Assembly: GCA_041389885.1 (NCBI GenBank)
Contig: JAWKRB010000053.1
Span: 1 to 22,445 of the forward strand
Source of the DNA: JAWKRB01 sp041389885
Lineage (GTDB): Bacteria; Myxococcota_A; Polyangia; Polyangiales; Ga0077539
DNA: 22,445 nt
Direction of reading: 5' to 3'
How positions within the stretch are numbered: the stretch's first letter is position 1; every line of letters starts with the position of its first letter. The notes under the pieces were generated by a model that was given only the letters and a program-made list of their open reading frames with translations, was not told where the DNA came from and did not search any database. A program made the translations under genes and the position numbers. Shown in pieces: positions 14,872 to 22,445 of the stretch.

Positions 14872-15678
14872 ATGAACGTTCTAACCCCTTGCCGCGCAGC
14901 GGTCTTCTTCTCCGCGATGGCCGCCTGCGGCGCGCCGAAGGTGGCCTGTGACGAGCTCGACGGCCGCTGCGGCGCGCTCGCCGCCGACCAGGGAGACTCG
15001 CTCCGCGCGATTCGCGCGCGGTCGCCGCGGCACGCCGAGGGGGCGCCGGTGAGCCTGCGCGGGGTGAGCGTGAGCGCCTACGACACCTTCGACGAGGATG
15101 GCACCGGCCGCGTGGGCAACCTCTTCGTGCAGCAGGCCGTCGCCGCCGAGCCGGGCGCCACGGACCGCTGGGCGCCGTGCCCGCTGCTCCCCTCGCTCGG
15201 CGTGCGGGTGTGCGCGCTGCCCCTCTTCGCGCCGCGCTTCAGCCCCGCCGGCTATCGCCCCGCGACGGGGGACGTGGTCGAGCTCGGGGGAGGGGCCTAC
15301 ACCGAGTTCACCTGCGCGCCGTGCGGTCGCGAGTTCGAGGGCGGCCGCTTCATCCCCCAGATCGCGCAGCCCAGCGTGACCTCGGCGGGCGTGGCGCCGG
15401 CGCCGCTCGCGATCCCCGTGACCCTCGCGGAGCTCGTCGAGCACAACGACGCGCTCGTGGGCAACCTCGTCACGGTCACCGACGTGGTGATCGAGACCGA
15501 CCCCGATCGCTACAACGAGGTGGCCATCGGCGCCGGGGTGAAGCTCGCGTTTCAGATGTTCCCTTCGGAGGGCTTCGGCGCCGGCCTCCGGCTGCGCCGG
15601 GTCACGGGCATCGCGTACTACTTCTACGGGCCCAAGCTGATCCCGCGCTCGGCCGTCGACCTCGACCGCGCTGATTGA
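14872..15678 (+). CDS. Secreted lipoprotein with OB-fold-like segments
   Basis: Intact 268 residues. The N-terminus has a short hydrophobic stretch (AAVFFSAMAAC) ending at Cys19, a weak lipobox, then GAPKVACDELDGRC, so an outer-membrane or periplasmic lipoprotein is likely. The body has VSLRGVSVSAYDTFDEDGTG followed by VGNLFVQ, and later DALVGNLVTVTDVVIETDPD and VTGIAYYFYGPKLIPRS. This pattern of 'L.G..V' strands resembles the OB-fold domains of secreted nuclease-like and lamin-tail-associated proteins, though no catalytic residues are seen. Four Cys near residues 101-159 may form disulfides. It follows the DUF3829 gene by 52 bases and may share its transcript. Function unknown. Confidence 0.72.
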   Translation: MNVLTPCRAAVFFSAMAACGAPKVACDELDGRCGALAADQGDSLRAIRARSPRHAEGAPVSLRGVSVSAYDTFDEDGTGRVGNLFVQQAVAAEPGATDRWAPCPLLPSLGVRVCALPLFAPRFSPAGYRPATGDVVELGGGAYTEFTCAPCGREFEGGRFIPQIAQPSVTSAGVAPAPLAIPVTLAELVEHNDALVGNLVTVTDVVIETDPDRYNEVAIGAGVKLAFQMFPSEGFGAGLRLRRVTGIAYYFYGPKLIPRSAVDLDRAD

Positions 15679-15699
15679 TCGAGGCCCCTGCGGCCTCGA
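15679..15699 (+). terminator. Stem-loop after the OB-fold lipoprotein gene
   Basis: TCGAGGCC (15,679-15,686) and GGCCTCGA (15,692-15,699) pair perfectly over eight bases with a five-base loop, starting at the base after the stop codon. No T-run follows, so it is a candidate terminator or transcript-end hairpin only. Confidence 0.5.
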
Positions 15700-15763
15700 C
15701 GCGCGGCCTTGAGCGTCGACCCCGCGGTGTCACCGGGCGTTGGAATCGGGTATAGCGCCGCCC

Positions 15764-17626
15764 ATGTGGAGATCGCTTGGCATCGTGGGTCTGGTGAGCG
15801 TGCTGGGCTGCGCGTCGCGGGTTTCAGAGACACCTCGTGACGCGAGCCTGGGGCTCGACGTCGCGGCCGATGTCGCGGCCGACGCGCCCGTCGACGCGCG
15901 GAGGGACGTCGTTCGCGACCGACCTCCGCCTGGCGTGCCCGACGCGTTCTCGGTGCTGCGAGACGCGAGCGCGGGCGATGTCGACCCCACGTGCCCCGCG
16001 GGCGCGCTCGATCGCTGCCCGACGAGCGTGCCCGGCCCCTGCGCTGACCTCAACGACGGGCGGGAGCACATCATCACCTTCCCAGGCTTCTCGCCCGACC
16101 ATGCGCTCTCGTGCGGCGGCCGCGACATCTCAGCCGGGCCCGACGCGGTGGTGCCGCTCACCCTGACCGAGACCAGCGACGTCGACATCAGCGCGCAGCC
16201 CGGCACCAACGACTCCATCGCCGTCGCTCTTCGCCCCGCGGACCAGTGCGACAACCCCGCCTGGGAGCTCGAGTGCGTCAACGGGGGATCGAGCATCGGC
16301 GGCATCGCGACCTTTCGCGCGTCGCGCGTGCCGCCGGGGGATTACGTGGTGATCCTCGCCACCACCCGAGGCGTGGCCGCGCGGGTCAACGCGAGCCTGC
16401 GCCCCGCGCGACCGCGCGCGCAGGCCGACGTGTGCCCGGGCGTCGAGGTGGAGGCCGACGGCCCCGAGGTTACCATCGACACCACGGGCTACGTCGCCAC
16501 GGCCGACCACGGCACGACCTGCGGCAGCGCGATCACGGGCGGCTCCAGCGGCGTCGACGCGGTCTTTCGGTGGGTGCTCGACGAGCCTCGCGACGTCATC
16601 GTTCACATCGAGGGCGAGGGGAGCGCGGCCCTCGCGCTCGACGTGTCGTCGACCTGCGGGTCGCGGGCCCAGGCGATCCCAGGGTGCAGCCTGACCTTCC
16701 CCACCGCGCGCCGCCTGCGGAGCCTGCGCCCGGGCACGTACTACGGCGTGCTGAACTACCGGGCCGAGGGCCGGCCCAACCGGGTGTTTCGCGTCTCGAT
16801 CGAGACCCTCGACCCGACGCCGCCGGGACCCGCGGCGGTCTGCCCAGGGGTCATGCTCACCGAGGGGCTGTACAGCGCGCACCGCGTCGAGGCCCTCGGG
16901 GAGGGACCGGTGCTCCCCTGCGTGCGCTCGCAGCTCGTGAGCGGAAACTTCAGCTTCGAGGCGCCCGCGCAGGGTGACGTGGTGATTCACGCGCAGACCG
17001 ACGACGAGCGCGCCGACGCCGCGCTGCAGCTCCGCGCGACCTGCGGCGGCGAGCCCCTGGGCGAGTGCGCGGGGCCCGAGACCCGCCGAGGGAACTCGAT
17101 CTGGCAGAGGTTTCAGGGCCTGACGCCGGGCCAGCGCTACTGGGTGCAGGGGGTGACCAGCACCGTCGACCGAAGCCTCGGCGTGGCGTACCGGGTGGTG
17201 CCCCACGCCGACCCGCGGGACGTCGTCGGCAACGACCGCTGCGAGAGCGCCTTCACCGTGCCCGAGACCGGGGGCGTCTTTCGAGGCAGCACCGACGGCT
17301 CCACCGCCATCGCGATGCCGTCGTGCGCGTCGGGGCGCTCGGGCTGCGCGGGCGGGCGCGGGGTGATGTACCGCCTCGAGCTCTCGCAGCGCCGCCGGGT
17401 CGTGGCGCTGATGCGCGCGTCAGGCTTCGACACGCTGCTCGCGCTCCAGAGCAACGGACCCTGCCCGGGGACGGCCGGGCAGGGCGCCTGCAACGACGAC
17501 TGGCGCGGCACCGACAGCCAGATCGACGTGACGGTCGACGCGGGCACCCACTGGATCTACGCCGCCGGCTGCGGCGCCGATCAGAGCGGCGACTACACGC
17601 TCGACGTGATGGTGGTCGCGCCCTGA
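15764..17626 (+). CDS. Large Cys-rich lipoprotein with four beta modules
   Basis: I choose ATG 15764 (MWRSLGIVGLVSVLGC), giving 620 residues with a good lipobox (Val-Leu-Gly-Cys16); ATG 15740 would put eight polar residues before the signal. A linker rich in Asp, Ala and Val follows (DASLGLDVAADVAADAPVDA), typical of myxobacterial surface lipoproteins. Then come four repeats of about 120-150 residues, each with paired Cys, a 'D..F......DV...' strand set and a 'PG.YY/YWV' near the end; two end in VCPGV. They resemble the bacterial pre-peptidase (PPC-like) beta domain. No protease or enzyme domain is present. Likely an outer-membrane surface adhesin or binding protein; partner unknown. Confidence 0.78.
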   Translation: MWRSLGIVGLVSVLGCASRVSETPRDASLGLDVAADVAADAPVDARRDVVRDRPPPGVPDAFSVLRDASAGDVDPTCPAGALDRCPTSVPGPCADLNDGREHIITFPGFSPDHALSCGGRDISAGPDAVVPLTLTETSDVDISAQPGTNDSIAVALRPADQCDNPAWELECVNGGSSIGGIATFRASRVPPGDYVVILATTRGVAARVNASLRPARPRAQADVCPGVEVEADGPEVTIDTTGYVATADHGTTCGSAITGGSSGVDAVFRWVLDEPRDVIVHIEGEGSAALALDVSSTCGSRAQAIPGCSLTFPTARRLRSLRPGTYYGVLNYRAEGRPNRVFRVSIETLDPTPPGPAAVCPGVMLTEGLYSAHRVEALGEGPVLPCVRSQLVSGNFSFEAPAQGDVVIHAQTDDERADAALQLRATCGGEPLGECAGPETRRGNSIWQRFQGLTPGQRYWVQGVTSTVDRSLGVAYRVVPHADPRDVVGNDRCESAFTVPETGGVFRGSTDGSTAIAMPSCASGRSGCAGGRGVMYRLELSQRRRVVALMRASGFDTLLALQSNGPCPGTAGQGACNDDWRGTDSQIDVTVDAGTHWIYAAGCGADQSGDYTLDVMVVAP

Positions 17627-17641
17627 AACGCCTGGGGCGTT
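17627..17641 (+). terminator. Short stem-loop between lipoprotein and acyl-CoA dehydrogenase genes
   Basis: AACGCC (17,627-17,632) pairs with GGCGTT (17,636-17,641) around a three-base loop, starting right after the stop codon and ending fifteen bases before the next GTG. The stem is short and no T-run follows; it may be a weak terminator or may affect ribosome access to the next start. Confidence 0.35.
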
Positions 17642-17656
17642 GTACGCTCCCGCGCC

Positions 17657-19480
17657 GTGAGCACGACCCACCACTACAAGAGCAATTTTCGAGACACCTG
17701 CTTCAACCTGTTCGAGTTCCTCGACATCGGGCGCACGACGCTCGGACGCGGGCCCTTCACGGGGCTCGATGAGGCCACGGCGCGGGAGACCCTGCGCGGC
17801 ATCGAGCGGCACGCGAGCACCTCTCTGGCCGAGAGCTTCGCCTCGGCGGACCGCGAAGGGGCGACGCTGCTCCCCGACGGCACGGTTCACCTCCCCGAGT
17901 CGCTGACCCGCTCGCTCCACGCGTTCTGGGAGGAGGGCTGGCACCTCATGGAGCTCCCCGCGCACCTCGGGGGCGCGGGCGCGCCGCCGTCGCTGATCTG
18001 GGGCGCGTTCGAGTTCGTCTCCGGCGCCAACGCCACCGCGGGCTTCTATCTCTTCGGCACCTTCCTCGCGAAGATCATCGACCGCCTCTCGACGCCCGCG
18101 CAGCGCGCGCGCTACCTGCCGCAGATGATCGAGAAGCGCTGGGGCGGCGCGATGGTGCTCACCGAGGCCGAGGCCGGGAGCGACGTCGGCAACGCGCGCA
18201 CCCGCGCGCGGCACATCGAGGGCGACGTGTGGGAGATCGAGGGCGCCAAGCGCTTCATCACCAACGGGGACTTCGACTCGGTGAGCAACGTCGTGCACCT
18301 CGTGCTCGCGCGCCCCGAGGGCGCCGCCGGGGGCACCAAGGGCCTCTCGATGTTCATCGTCCCGAAGATCTGGGTCGAGCCCGACGGCAGCCTCGGGCCG
18401 CGCAACGGGCTGCGGGTCACCAAGCTCGAGGCCAAGATGGGCATCACGGCGTCGGCCACCTGCGAGGTCACCTACGGCGACGGCGACGTGCCCTGCCGCG
18501 GGCTCCTCGTCGGAGAGGTCCACGACGGTATCCGGCAGATGTTCCACGTGATCGAGCAGGCGCGCATGGGCGTCGGCGTGAAATCGATGGCGACGCTCTC
18601 GACGGCGTACCTCAACGCCCTCGCGTACGCGCAGGAGCGCGTGCAGGGCGCCGACCTCCCCCGCGCCGCGGACAAGAGCTCCCCGCGGGTGCCGATCATC
18701 CGCCACGCCGACGTGCGCCGGATGCTCATGCAGCAGAAGTCCCACGCCGAGGGCATGCGCGCCCTCGCGCTGTGGACCGCGTCGCTCCAAGATCAGGTGG
18801 AGATTCAGGGCGGGCACGGCGCCGCCGAGGCGCGCGAGCTCGACCGGCTCAACGACATGCTCCTGCCGCTGGTGAAGGGGTACTTCAGCGAGAAGGCTTA
18901 CGAGATGCTCGCGCTCTCGCTGCAGACCTACGGCGGCAGCGGGTATGTGCAGGACTTTCCCATCGAGCAGTACGTGCGCGATCAGAAGATCGACACGCTC
19001 TACGAGGGGACCACGCACATCCAGGCGCTCGACCTCTTCTTTCGCAAGGTCGCGCGCGACGGCGGGGCGACGCTCCAGGGGCTCCTCGCGAGGGTTCGCG
19101 AGACCGCGACCGGGGACGAGGGGGGAGACGCCCTCGCGGCCGAGCGCGCGTCGCTGGGCGTCGCCCTCGGCGAGGTCGAGGCGATCTTCATGACCATGCT
19201 CGGCAAGGCCCAGGAGTCGGTGCACCACGTCGGCATGCAAGGCAACCGGGTGCTGATCGCGCTCGCCGAGCTCGTCGTGGGCTGGCTCCTGGTGCGTCAC
19301 GCCGCGCTCGCCCTCGCGCGCCGACCAGGCGCCAGCGAGGCCGACGCGGCCTTCTACGACGGCAAGGTGATGAGCGCCCGATGGTTCGCCCGCGAGGTGC
19401 TCCCCAACGTCTCGCACGCCCGCGCCCTGGTCGAGCGCTCGAGCATCGACCTCATGGACCTCTCCGACGCGTCGTTCTGA
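17657..19480 (+). CDS. Long-form acyl-CoA dehydrogenase (DmdC/FadE-like)
   Basis: Intact 607 residues from GTG 17657. It is an FAD enzyme that oxidises an acyl-CoA to the 2,3-enoyl-CoA. Seen are AMVLTEAEAGSDVG (residues about 165-178), GAKRFITNGD, KMGITASATCEVTYGD, and QTYGGSGYVQDFPIEQYVRDQ followed by LYEGTTHIQALD. Glu450 in YEGTT is the probable catalytic base. The roughly 600-residue length with a C-terminal helical extension matches the group that includes DmdC, FadE5-like and AidB-like enzymes rather than the 380-residue type. The substrate cannot be read from sequence. It stands alone, with no partner beta-oxidation gene in the window, and converges on the minus-strand operon. Confidence 0.9.
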   Translation: MSTTHHYKSNFRDTCFNLFEFLDIGRTTLGRGPFTGLDEATARETLRGIERHASTSLAESFASADREGATLLPDGTVHLPESLTRSLHAFWEEGWHLMELPAHLGGAGAPPSLIWGAFEFVSGANATAGFYLFGTFLAKIIDRLSTPAQRARYLPQMIEKRWGGAMVLTEAEAGSDVGNARTRARHIEGDVWEIEGAKRFITNGDFDSVSNVVHLVLARPEGAAGGTKGLSMFIVPKIWVEPDGSLGPRNGLRVTKLEAKMGITASATCEVTYGDGDVPCRGLLVGEVHDGIRQMFHVIEQARMGVGVKSMATLSTAYLNALAYAQERVQGADLPRAADKSSPRVPIIRHADVRRMLMQQKSHAEGMRALALWTASLQDQVEIQGGHGAAEARELDRLNDMLLPLVKGYFSEKAYEMLALSLQTYGGSGYVQDFPIEQYVRDQKIDTLYEGTTHIQALDLFFRKVARDGGATLQGLLARVRETATGDEGGDALAAERASLGVALGEVEAIFMTMLGKAQESVHHVGMQGNRVLIALAELVVGWLLVRHAALALARRPGASEADAAFYDGKVMSARWFAREVLPNVSHARALVERSSIDLMDLSDASF

Positions 19481-19514
19481 GCGTCGCGCCCTCCCGCCTC
19501 ACTCGCACGCAGCG

Positions 19515-20483
19515 CTAGAAGCGCCCGCTTAGGGTCAACGCGGCGCCCCCGGGGAGCGCCGCGGCGTCGAGCTCGACGCTCGGGGCGCGAAAGTCGGCGC
19601 GCACGCCCAGCACGGCGGTGACCACGGCCCCCGCGACCGCCGCGCCGAGGGCGACGTCGGAGATCAGCGCGAGGCGCTCCGCGCGGGCGAGGGACGCGCT
19701 GCGCCGGGCCAGCGCGTTGGGGTCTGATCGCGCCAGCAGATCGCGCTGCGCCTCGTCGTACTCCCGGCGCGCGTCGAGGGCCAGGGCGCCCGCGGCGGCC
19801 CAGGCAGTGACGCAGGCGACGGTGCCGCCGAGGGTCGCGAAGAAGGGCCCCGGGCTGCGTGGTGGGCGCGTCGGGGGCGAGGGCCGAGGCGCCGTGACGA
19901 CCTGCAAGGGACCCAGGTCCATGGGGCGCAGGGTGAGCTGGACCTCGTAGAGGCCGCCTTCGGCGGTCTGGAGCGACGCGCTCGCCGCGCGGAAGCCCTC
20001 CGCCGCGGCCTGCACCGAGTGGACCCCGGCGCCCACGCGGGTCACCCCCTCGGGCGGAATGGTGAGCCCGTCGACGGTGACGGTGAGGTCCAGCGCGTCG
20101 TTGGGCGTGACCCGCACGCGCACCGTCGAGAGCCTCGCGCGGTGCGCGGCGATGCGGGCGCGGATGTCGGACTCGTCGGCGTCGCTCAGCCCCCGCGCCT
20201 CCTCGAGGTAGCGCTCCAGGTGGTAGATCGCCTCCTGCGGGCGGCGCAGCGCCTCGTAGCACTCCGCGAGGCTCCGCCGGAGCCGGGGCTGCGGGTCGGT
20301 GCGAAACGCGGTCTGAAAGAGCTGCAGCGCGCCCTCGAAGTCGCCCTGCTCGAAGGCCTCTTCTGCCGCCCGCGCGGATCGCCGGACGCCCGAGCGCTCC
20401 GACGGGCTACCCGGGGCGCGCTGCGCGCTCGCGCCCCCCGCGGCCAGGAGCGCAGACAAGGCGACGAGCGCGGTCGAGCGCAT
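19515..20483 (-). CDS. Exported TPR and PEGA-like envelope protein
   Basis: ATG 20483 gives 322 residues with a Sec signal peptide (MRSTALVALSALLAAGGASA) and a likely cut after residue 20. One to two TPR-like helical units follow at about 37-96 (EEAFEQGDFEGALQLFQTAF, QEAIYHLERYLEEA). A PEGA-like beta domain lies at about 117-190 (VRVTPNDALDLTVTVDG... GVTRVGAGVHSVQAAAEGF). After a Pro-rich linker come two hydrophobic segments (FFATLGGTVACVTAWAAAGAL and DVALGAAVAGAVVTAVLGV). This layout is common in myxobacteria for envelope proteins of unknown job, probably protein-protein scaffolds. It stops at TAG 34 bases from the convergent acyl-CoA dehydrogenase gene, and starts 47 bases after the SDR gene. 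Confidence 0.83.
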   Translation of the reverse strand: MRSTALVALSALLAAGGASAQRAPGSPSERSGVRRSARAAEEAFEQGDFEGALQLFQTAFRTDPQPRLRRSLAECYEALRRPQEAIYHLERYLEEARGLSDADESDIRARIAAHRARLSTVRVRVTPNDALDLTVTVDGLTIPPEGVTRVGAGVHSVQAAAEGFRAASASLQTAEGGLYEVQLTLRPMDLGPLQVVTAPRPSPPTRPPRSPGPFFATLGGTVACVTAWAAAGALALDARREYDEAQRDLLARSDPNALARRSASLARAERLALISDVALGAAVAGAVVTAVLGVRADFRAPSVELDAAALPGGAALTLSGRF

Positions 20484-20530
20484 GCCGCGACCGTACAGAC
20501 CCGGGGGACGGAGCGTCAATCGGCGTCGGC

Positions 20531-21268
20531 TCACAGGCCCCACGCTCCCGAGACCAGCACCTCGGTGCCGGAGACGTATCGCGCCTCGTCCGAGAGCAAC
20601 CACATCGCCGCCGCCACCGCGTCGCGGGCCTCGCCGACGTACCCCGCGGGGATCGAGGGGCGCAGCCGCTCGAGCTCCCCAGGCGGGAGCCCGCCGCTGT
20701 CGATCACGCCGGGCGAGAGCACGTTCGCGGTGACCCCGAAGGGCGCGAGCTCGCGGGCGAGGGCGCGGGTCATCGAGGTCGCGGCCTGCTTCGCGCAGTA
20801 GTACGCCGCGAGGCTCGGCGGCGCGGCGCCCCGGTGCGTCGACGCGAGGCCGAACGCGAGCACGCGCCCCCACCCCCGCGACCGCATCGCCGGCGCGACC
20901 TCTCGGGTCAGGGCGTGCAGCGCGACGACGTTGGTCTCATACAGCGACGCGAGGTCGGCGTCGGTCTGCTCGAGGAGCGGCGCGCGCAGGAAGGGGCCCG
21001 CGGCGTGCACCAGCGCGTCGCAGCGGCCCTCGGCGTCGAGGGCCCCGCGGCACCACGCCCGGCGCGCGTCGGCGTCGCCGATGTCACAGCGGCGCAGCGA
21101 GATACGGTCGATCCACGACTCGCGTCGGGCGACGTCGAGCAGGGCCTCGGCGCGGTCGTCGCGGCTCCGGTAGCAGCCGACCACGCGCCAGCCGGCCCGC
21201 GCGAGCTCGCGGGCGAGGGACGCGCCGATGCCGCCCGCGGCCCCGGTGACGAGCGCGACGCGGGCCAC
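20531..21268 (-). CDS. Short-chain dehydrogenase/reductase (SDR, FabG-like)
   Basis: Intact 245 residues of the classical SDR family. The NAD(P)-binding motif TGAAGGIG is at residues 8-15; HAAG replaces the usual NAAG; the probable triad is Ser143 (FGLAST), Tyr156 and Lys160 (YYCAK). The C-terminus has the usual GVTANVLSPG and YVSGTEVLVSGA. It would reduce or oxidise a carbonyl/alcohol with NAD(P)H, in the cytoplasm; the substrate is not readable. The ATG is six bases after the stop of the TerB-like gene, so they are likely co-transcribed. The Arg after the second strand (CYRSRD) leans toward NADP(H), by inference. Confidence 0.9.
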   Translation of the reverse strand: MARVALVTGAAGGIGASLARELARAGWRVVGCYRSRDDRAEALLDVARRESWIDRISLRRCDIGDADARRAWCRGALDAEGRCDALVHAAGPFLRAPLLEQTDADLASLYETNVVALHALTREVAPAMRSRGWGRVLAFGLASTHRGAAPPSLAAYYCAKQAATSMTRALARELAPFGVTANVLSPGVIDSGGLPPGELERLRPSIPAGYVGEARDAVAAAMWLLSDEARYVSGTEVLVSGAWGL

Positions 21269-21274
21269 GCGGGC

Positions 21275-21715
21275 TCAGCCCGTGGCCTCGTGGAAGAGCG
21301 CCTCGGCCTCCTCGTCGTCGATGTCGAAGGCGTCTTGAAGGTACTCGAGAAAGTCCTCTTCTTCGGCGGAGAGCTCGCCGTCAGACGCCGCGCAGTACGC
21401 CGCGAGCTGCCAGGTCACCCGGCGCAGCGTGGCGTCGGTGATCGCCCCGGCGAGCTCGGCGATGCGGGCCTGCACGGCCTCCTCGGTGGCGAAGCTCTCC
21501 ATCTCGTCGACGATCTCCTGCGCGTCCTCCTCGGTGAAGTCGGTGAGGCCGGGCACCGAGCGGAGGGTCTGCACGATGGTCCGCACCTCGTGGTCTTCGA
21601 TCTCGTCGTCGGAGGTCGCGGCCCACAGCGCGAGCTCCGCGACGGCCCAGGGCTGCTCCTCGTCGCTCTCGTCCCAACGCGCCTGCTCGAAGGCGCCCTT
21701 CACGCTGAATGCCAT
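21275..21715 (-). CDS. TerB-like (tellurite resistance TerB family) protein
   Basis: ATG 21715 is chosen because GAGGTGA lies seven bases upstream; a GTG one codon earlier is possible. It gives 146 very acidic residues. The helical TerB-like domain spans about residues 18-143: AVAELALWAATSDDEIEDHE, FTEEDAQEIVDEMESF and LAAYCAASDGELSAEEEDFLEYL, with two 'D-x-E-x...EE' acidic helices that in this family can bind metal. TerB proteins are linked to tellurite resistance and stress, but a single TerB-like gene outside a ter cluster gives no such evidence. The gene precedes the SDR gene by six bases. Confidence 0.82.
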   Translation of the reverse strand: MAFSVKGAFEQARWDESDEEQPWAVAELALWAATSDDEIEDHEVRTIVQTLRSVPGLTDFTEEDAQEIVDEMESFATEEAVQARIAELAGAITDATLRRVTWQLAAYCAASDGELSAEEEDFLEYLQDAFDIDDEEAEALFHEATG

Positions 21716-21745
21716 CACTTCACCTCGACGATCAAAGGGATCGGT

Positions 21746-22150
21746 CTACTGCTGCTGCTGCTGGAGCATCCCCTGCACCTGACGGCGGGCGCTCCGTGCC
21801 TGGTTCTGCATGCCCGCCACCTGCTGCTGGGTCTGCGCGAGCTGCTGCTGGGTCTGCGCGAGCTGCTGCTGGGTCTGCGCGAGCTGCTGCTGGGTCTGCG
21901 CGAGCTGCTGCTGGGTCTGCGCGAGCTGCGCGCGCTGCTGCTCGTCTTGCTGGGACAAGAAGAGCACGTTGCCCTGCAGCGTCGCGACGCGCTGCTCGAG
22001 GGGCGTGACCCGCTGGCTGAGCGCGCTCACGTCTCGGCCGCTCGTGTCTCGCGGGGGCCGGTCGCGGCGGCGCGGCTCGCAGGCAGACCCGCCCAGGCAG
22101 AGTAGGGCGCAGAGGGTACCCTTGACGAGGACTTCGACGGGGGCGTGCAT
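21746..22150 (-). CDS. Small lipoprotein with heptad-repeat coiled coil
   Basis: ATG 22150 gives 134 residues; ATG 22186 would add twelve residues and overlap the upstream gene by twenty bases. The signal (VLVKGTLCALLCLGGSAC) ends at Cys24, a plausible lipobox. A basic, Pro-rich linker follows, then a long coiled coil: SALSQRVTPLEQRVATLQ, then five exact LAQTQQQ heptads, then VAGMQNQARSARRQVQGM and a final run of Gln. The Leu every seventh residue fits a helix bundle, as in Lpp-type spacers. Probable job: a structural or spacer protein in the outer envelope. Repeat number could vary between strains. Confidence 0.8.
   Translation of the reverse strand: MHAPVEVLVKGTLCALLCLGGSACEPRRRDRPPRDTSGRDVSALSQRVTPLEQRVATLQGNVLFLSQQDEQQRAQLAQTQQQLAQTQQQLAQTQQQLAQTQQQLAQTQQQVAGMQNQARSARRQVQGMLQQQQQ
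21821..21925 (-). repeat. Five perfect 21-bp tandem repeats coding LAQTQQQ heptads
   Basis: CTGCTGCTGGGTCTGCGCGAG (plus strand) occurs five times without change. Each unit is seven codons, so gain or loss of copies keeps the frame and lengthens or shortens the coiled coil by one heptad. Confidence 0.95.
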
Positions 22151-22166
22151 CCTGGGCGCATTCCTA

Positions 22167-22439
22167 TCACGGGAGACCCGCTTCAAGTCGAGGGGTGTGC
22201 CAGAGCTGCATCAGGGCGAGGCGTGAGGTGTCGCCCCCGCTCAGCAGCGCCGCCGCGGTCGCGCAGACCGCGACGAGCGCCGCCAGCCCCGCGAGCGCGT
22301 CGCGCGGGTCGATCCGGGGCTCAGGCCGCGTGGCCAGGGAGATCTCCGCGAAGTCCCTCGCGCGGGTGCGCGCCTCGACGGACCCCTCGGAGAAGGGGCG
22401 GAGCCTCGCGCGCAGCCGGGCGAGCTGGGCGACCGTCAT
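22167..22439 (-). CDS. One-span membrane protein, unknown
   Basis: Intact 90 residues from ATG 22439. A basic helical start (LARLRARLRPFSE) is followed by a polar stretch and a membrane span at about residues 47-68 (DALAGLAALVAVCATAAALL), then a short tail. The size and shape fit a small membrane partner of a sensor or sigma-factor gene, but no family is recognised. The bases before it (AGCGCG then ATGACG) allow an ATGA overlap with a gene outside the window, so it may belong to a longer operon. It ends 17 bases before the chosen start of the coiled-coil lipoprotein. Confidence 0.62.
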   Translation of the reverse strand: MTVAQLARLRARLRPFSEGSVEARTRARDFAEISLATRPEPRIDPRDALAGLAALVAVCATAAALLSGGDTSRLALMQLWHTPRLEAGLP

Positions 22440-22445
22440 CGCGCT

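Noticed and set aside
15740..15763. Upstream ATG for the four-module lipoprotein
   Set aside because: It would place polar residues ahead of the signal peptide; ATG 15764 gives a normal lipoprotein signal.
17420..19417. Minus-strand open frame of 665 codons opposite the acyl-CoA dehydrogenase
   Set aside because: Shadow of a clear enzyme gene; His/Val/Arg-rich and without domains.
21275..21715. Tellurite resistance operon
   Set aside because: Only one TerB-like gene is present, with no terA, terC, terD or terZ neighbour.
21815..21930. CRISPR-like array
   Set aside because: The 21-bp units are directly adjacent without spacers and code a heptad coiled coil.

Overview
The window is very GC-rich and has two different halves. 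Positions 1-12,274 hold a phage or prophage block in which every supportable gene is on the minus strand, so it reads right to left. Positions about 13,200-22,445 hold ordinary chromosomal genes on both strands. The chromosomal half suggests a myxobacterium-like host (Myxococcota, probably a Polyangiales/Sandaracinus-type lineage). The reasons are lipoproteins with Asp/Ala-rich linkers and Cys-rich beta repeats, a TPR plus PEGA-like envelope protein, a DUF3829 protein with a low-complexity N-terminus, and a long-form acyl-CoA dehydrogenase. This taxonomic guess is inference from protein style only.

Phage block, in order of transcription: two small Cys-rich putative zinc proteins (12,274-11,710); a RadD-like SF2 helicase with a C-terminal zinc ribbon (11,713-10,429); a VRR-NUC endonuclease (10,432-10,094); a 60-residue hydrophobic peptide; a run of small unknown genes (9,865 to about 6,672), some only 26-41 residues long; a candidate small terminase; the large terminase (5,866-4,448); a Mu gp29/DUF935-type portal (4,444-3,217); an S49 protease fused to a scaffold-like tail (3,220-1,860); two capsid accessory proteins; the Mu gpT-type major head protein (963-16); and the first codons of a next gene (11-1). 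The packaging and head genes are Mu-like. No transposase, Mu B, integrase or repressor is visible, so the early module does not look like Mu.

Most phage genes between about 1,000 and 9,300, and again between about 11,500 and 12,200, are interrupted by single-base frameshifts. When the frames are joined, the catalytic motifs, the stop/start overlaps (ATGA, GTGA, TGATG, TAATG) and the gene order are intact. That pattern fits base-calling or assembly indels in this block at least as well as biological decay. About 9 kb of neighbouring chromosome shows no such damage.

Chromosomal half: a short unclear stretch (12,275-13,205) is followed on the plus strand by a DUF3829 membrane protein, a small secreted OB-fold-like lipoprotein, a four-module Cys-rich lipoprotein and an acyl-CoA dehydrogenase. 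Convergent to these, on the minus strand, is a probable five-gene operon (22,439 to 19,515): a one-TM protein, a heptad-repeat coiled-coil lipoprotein, a TerB-like protein, an SDR oxidoreductase and a TPR/PEGA-like envelope protein.
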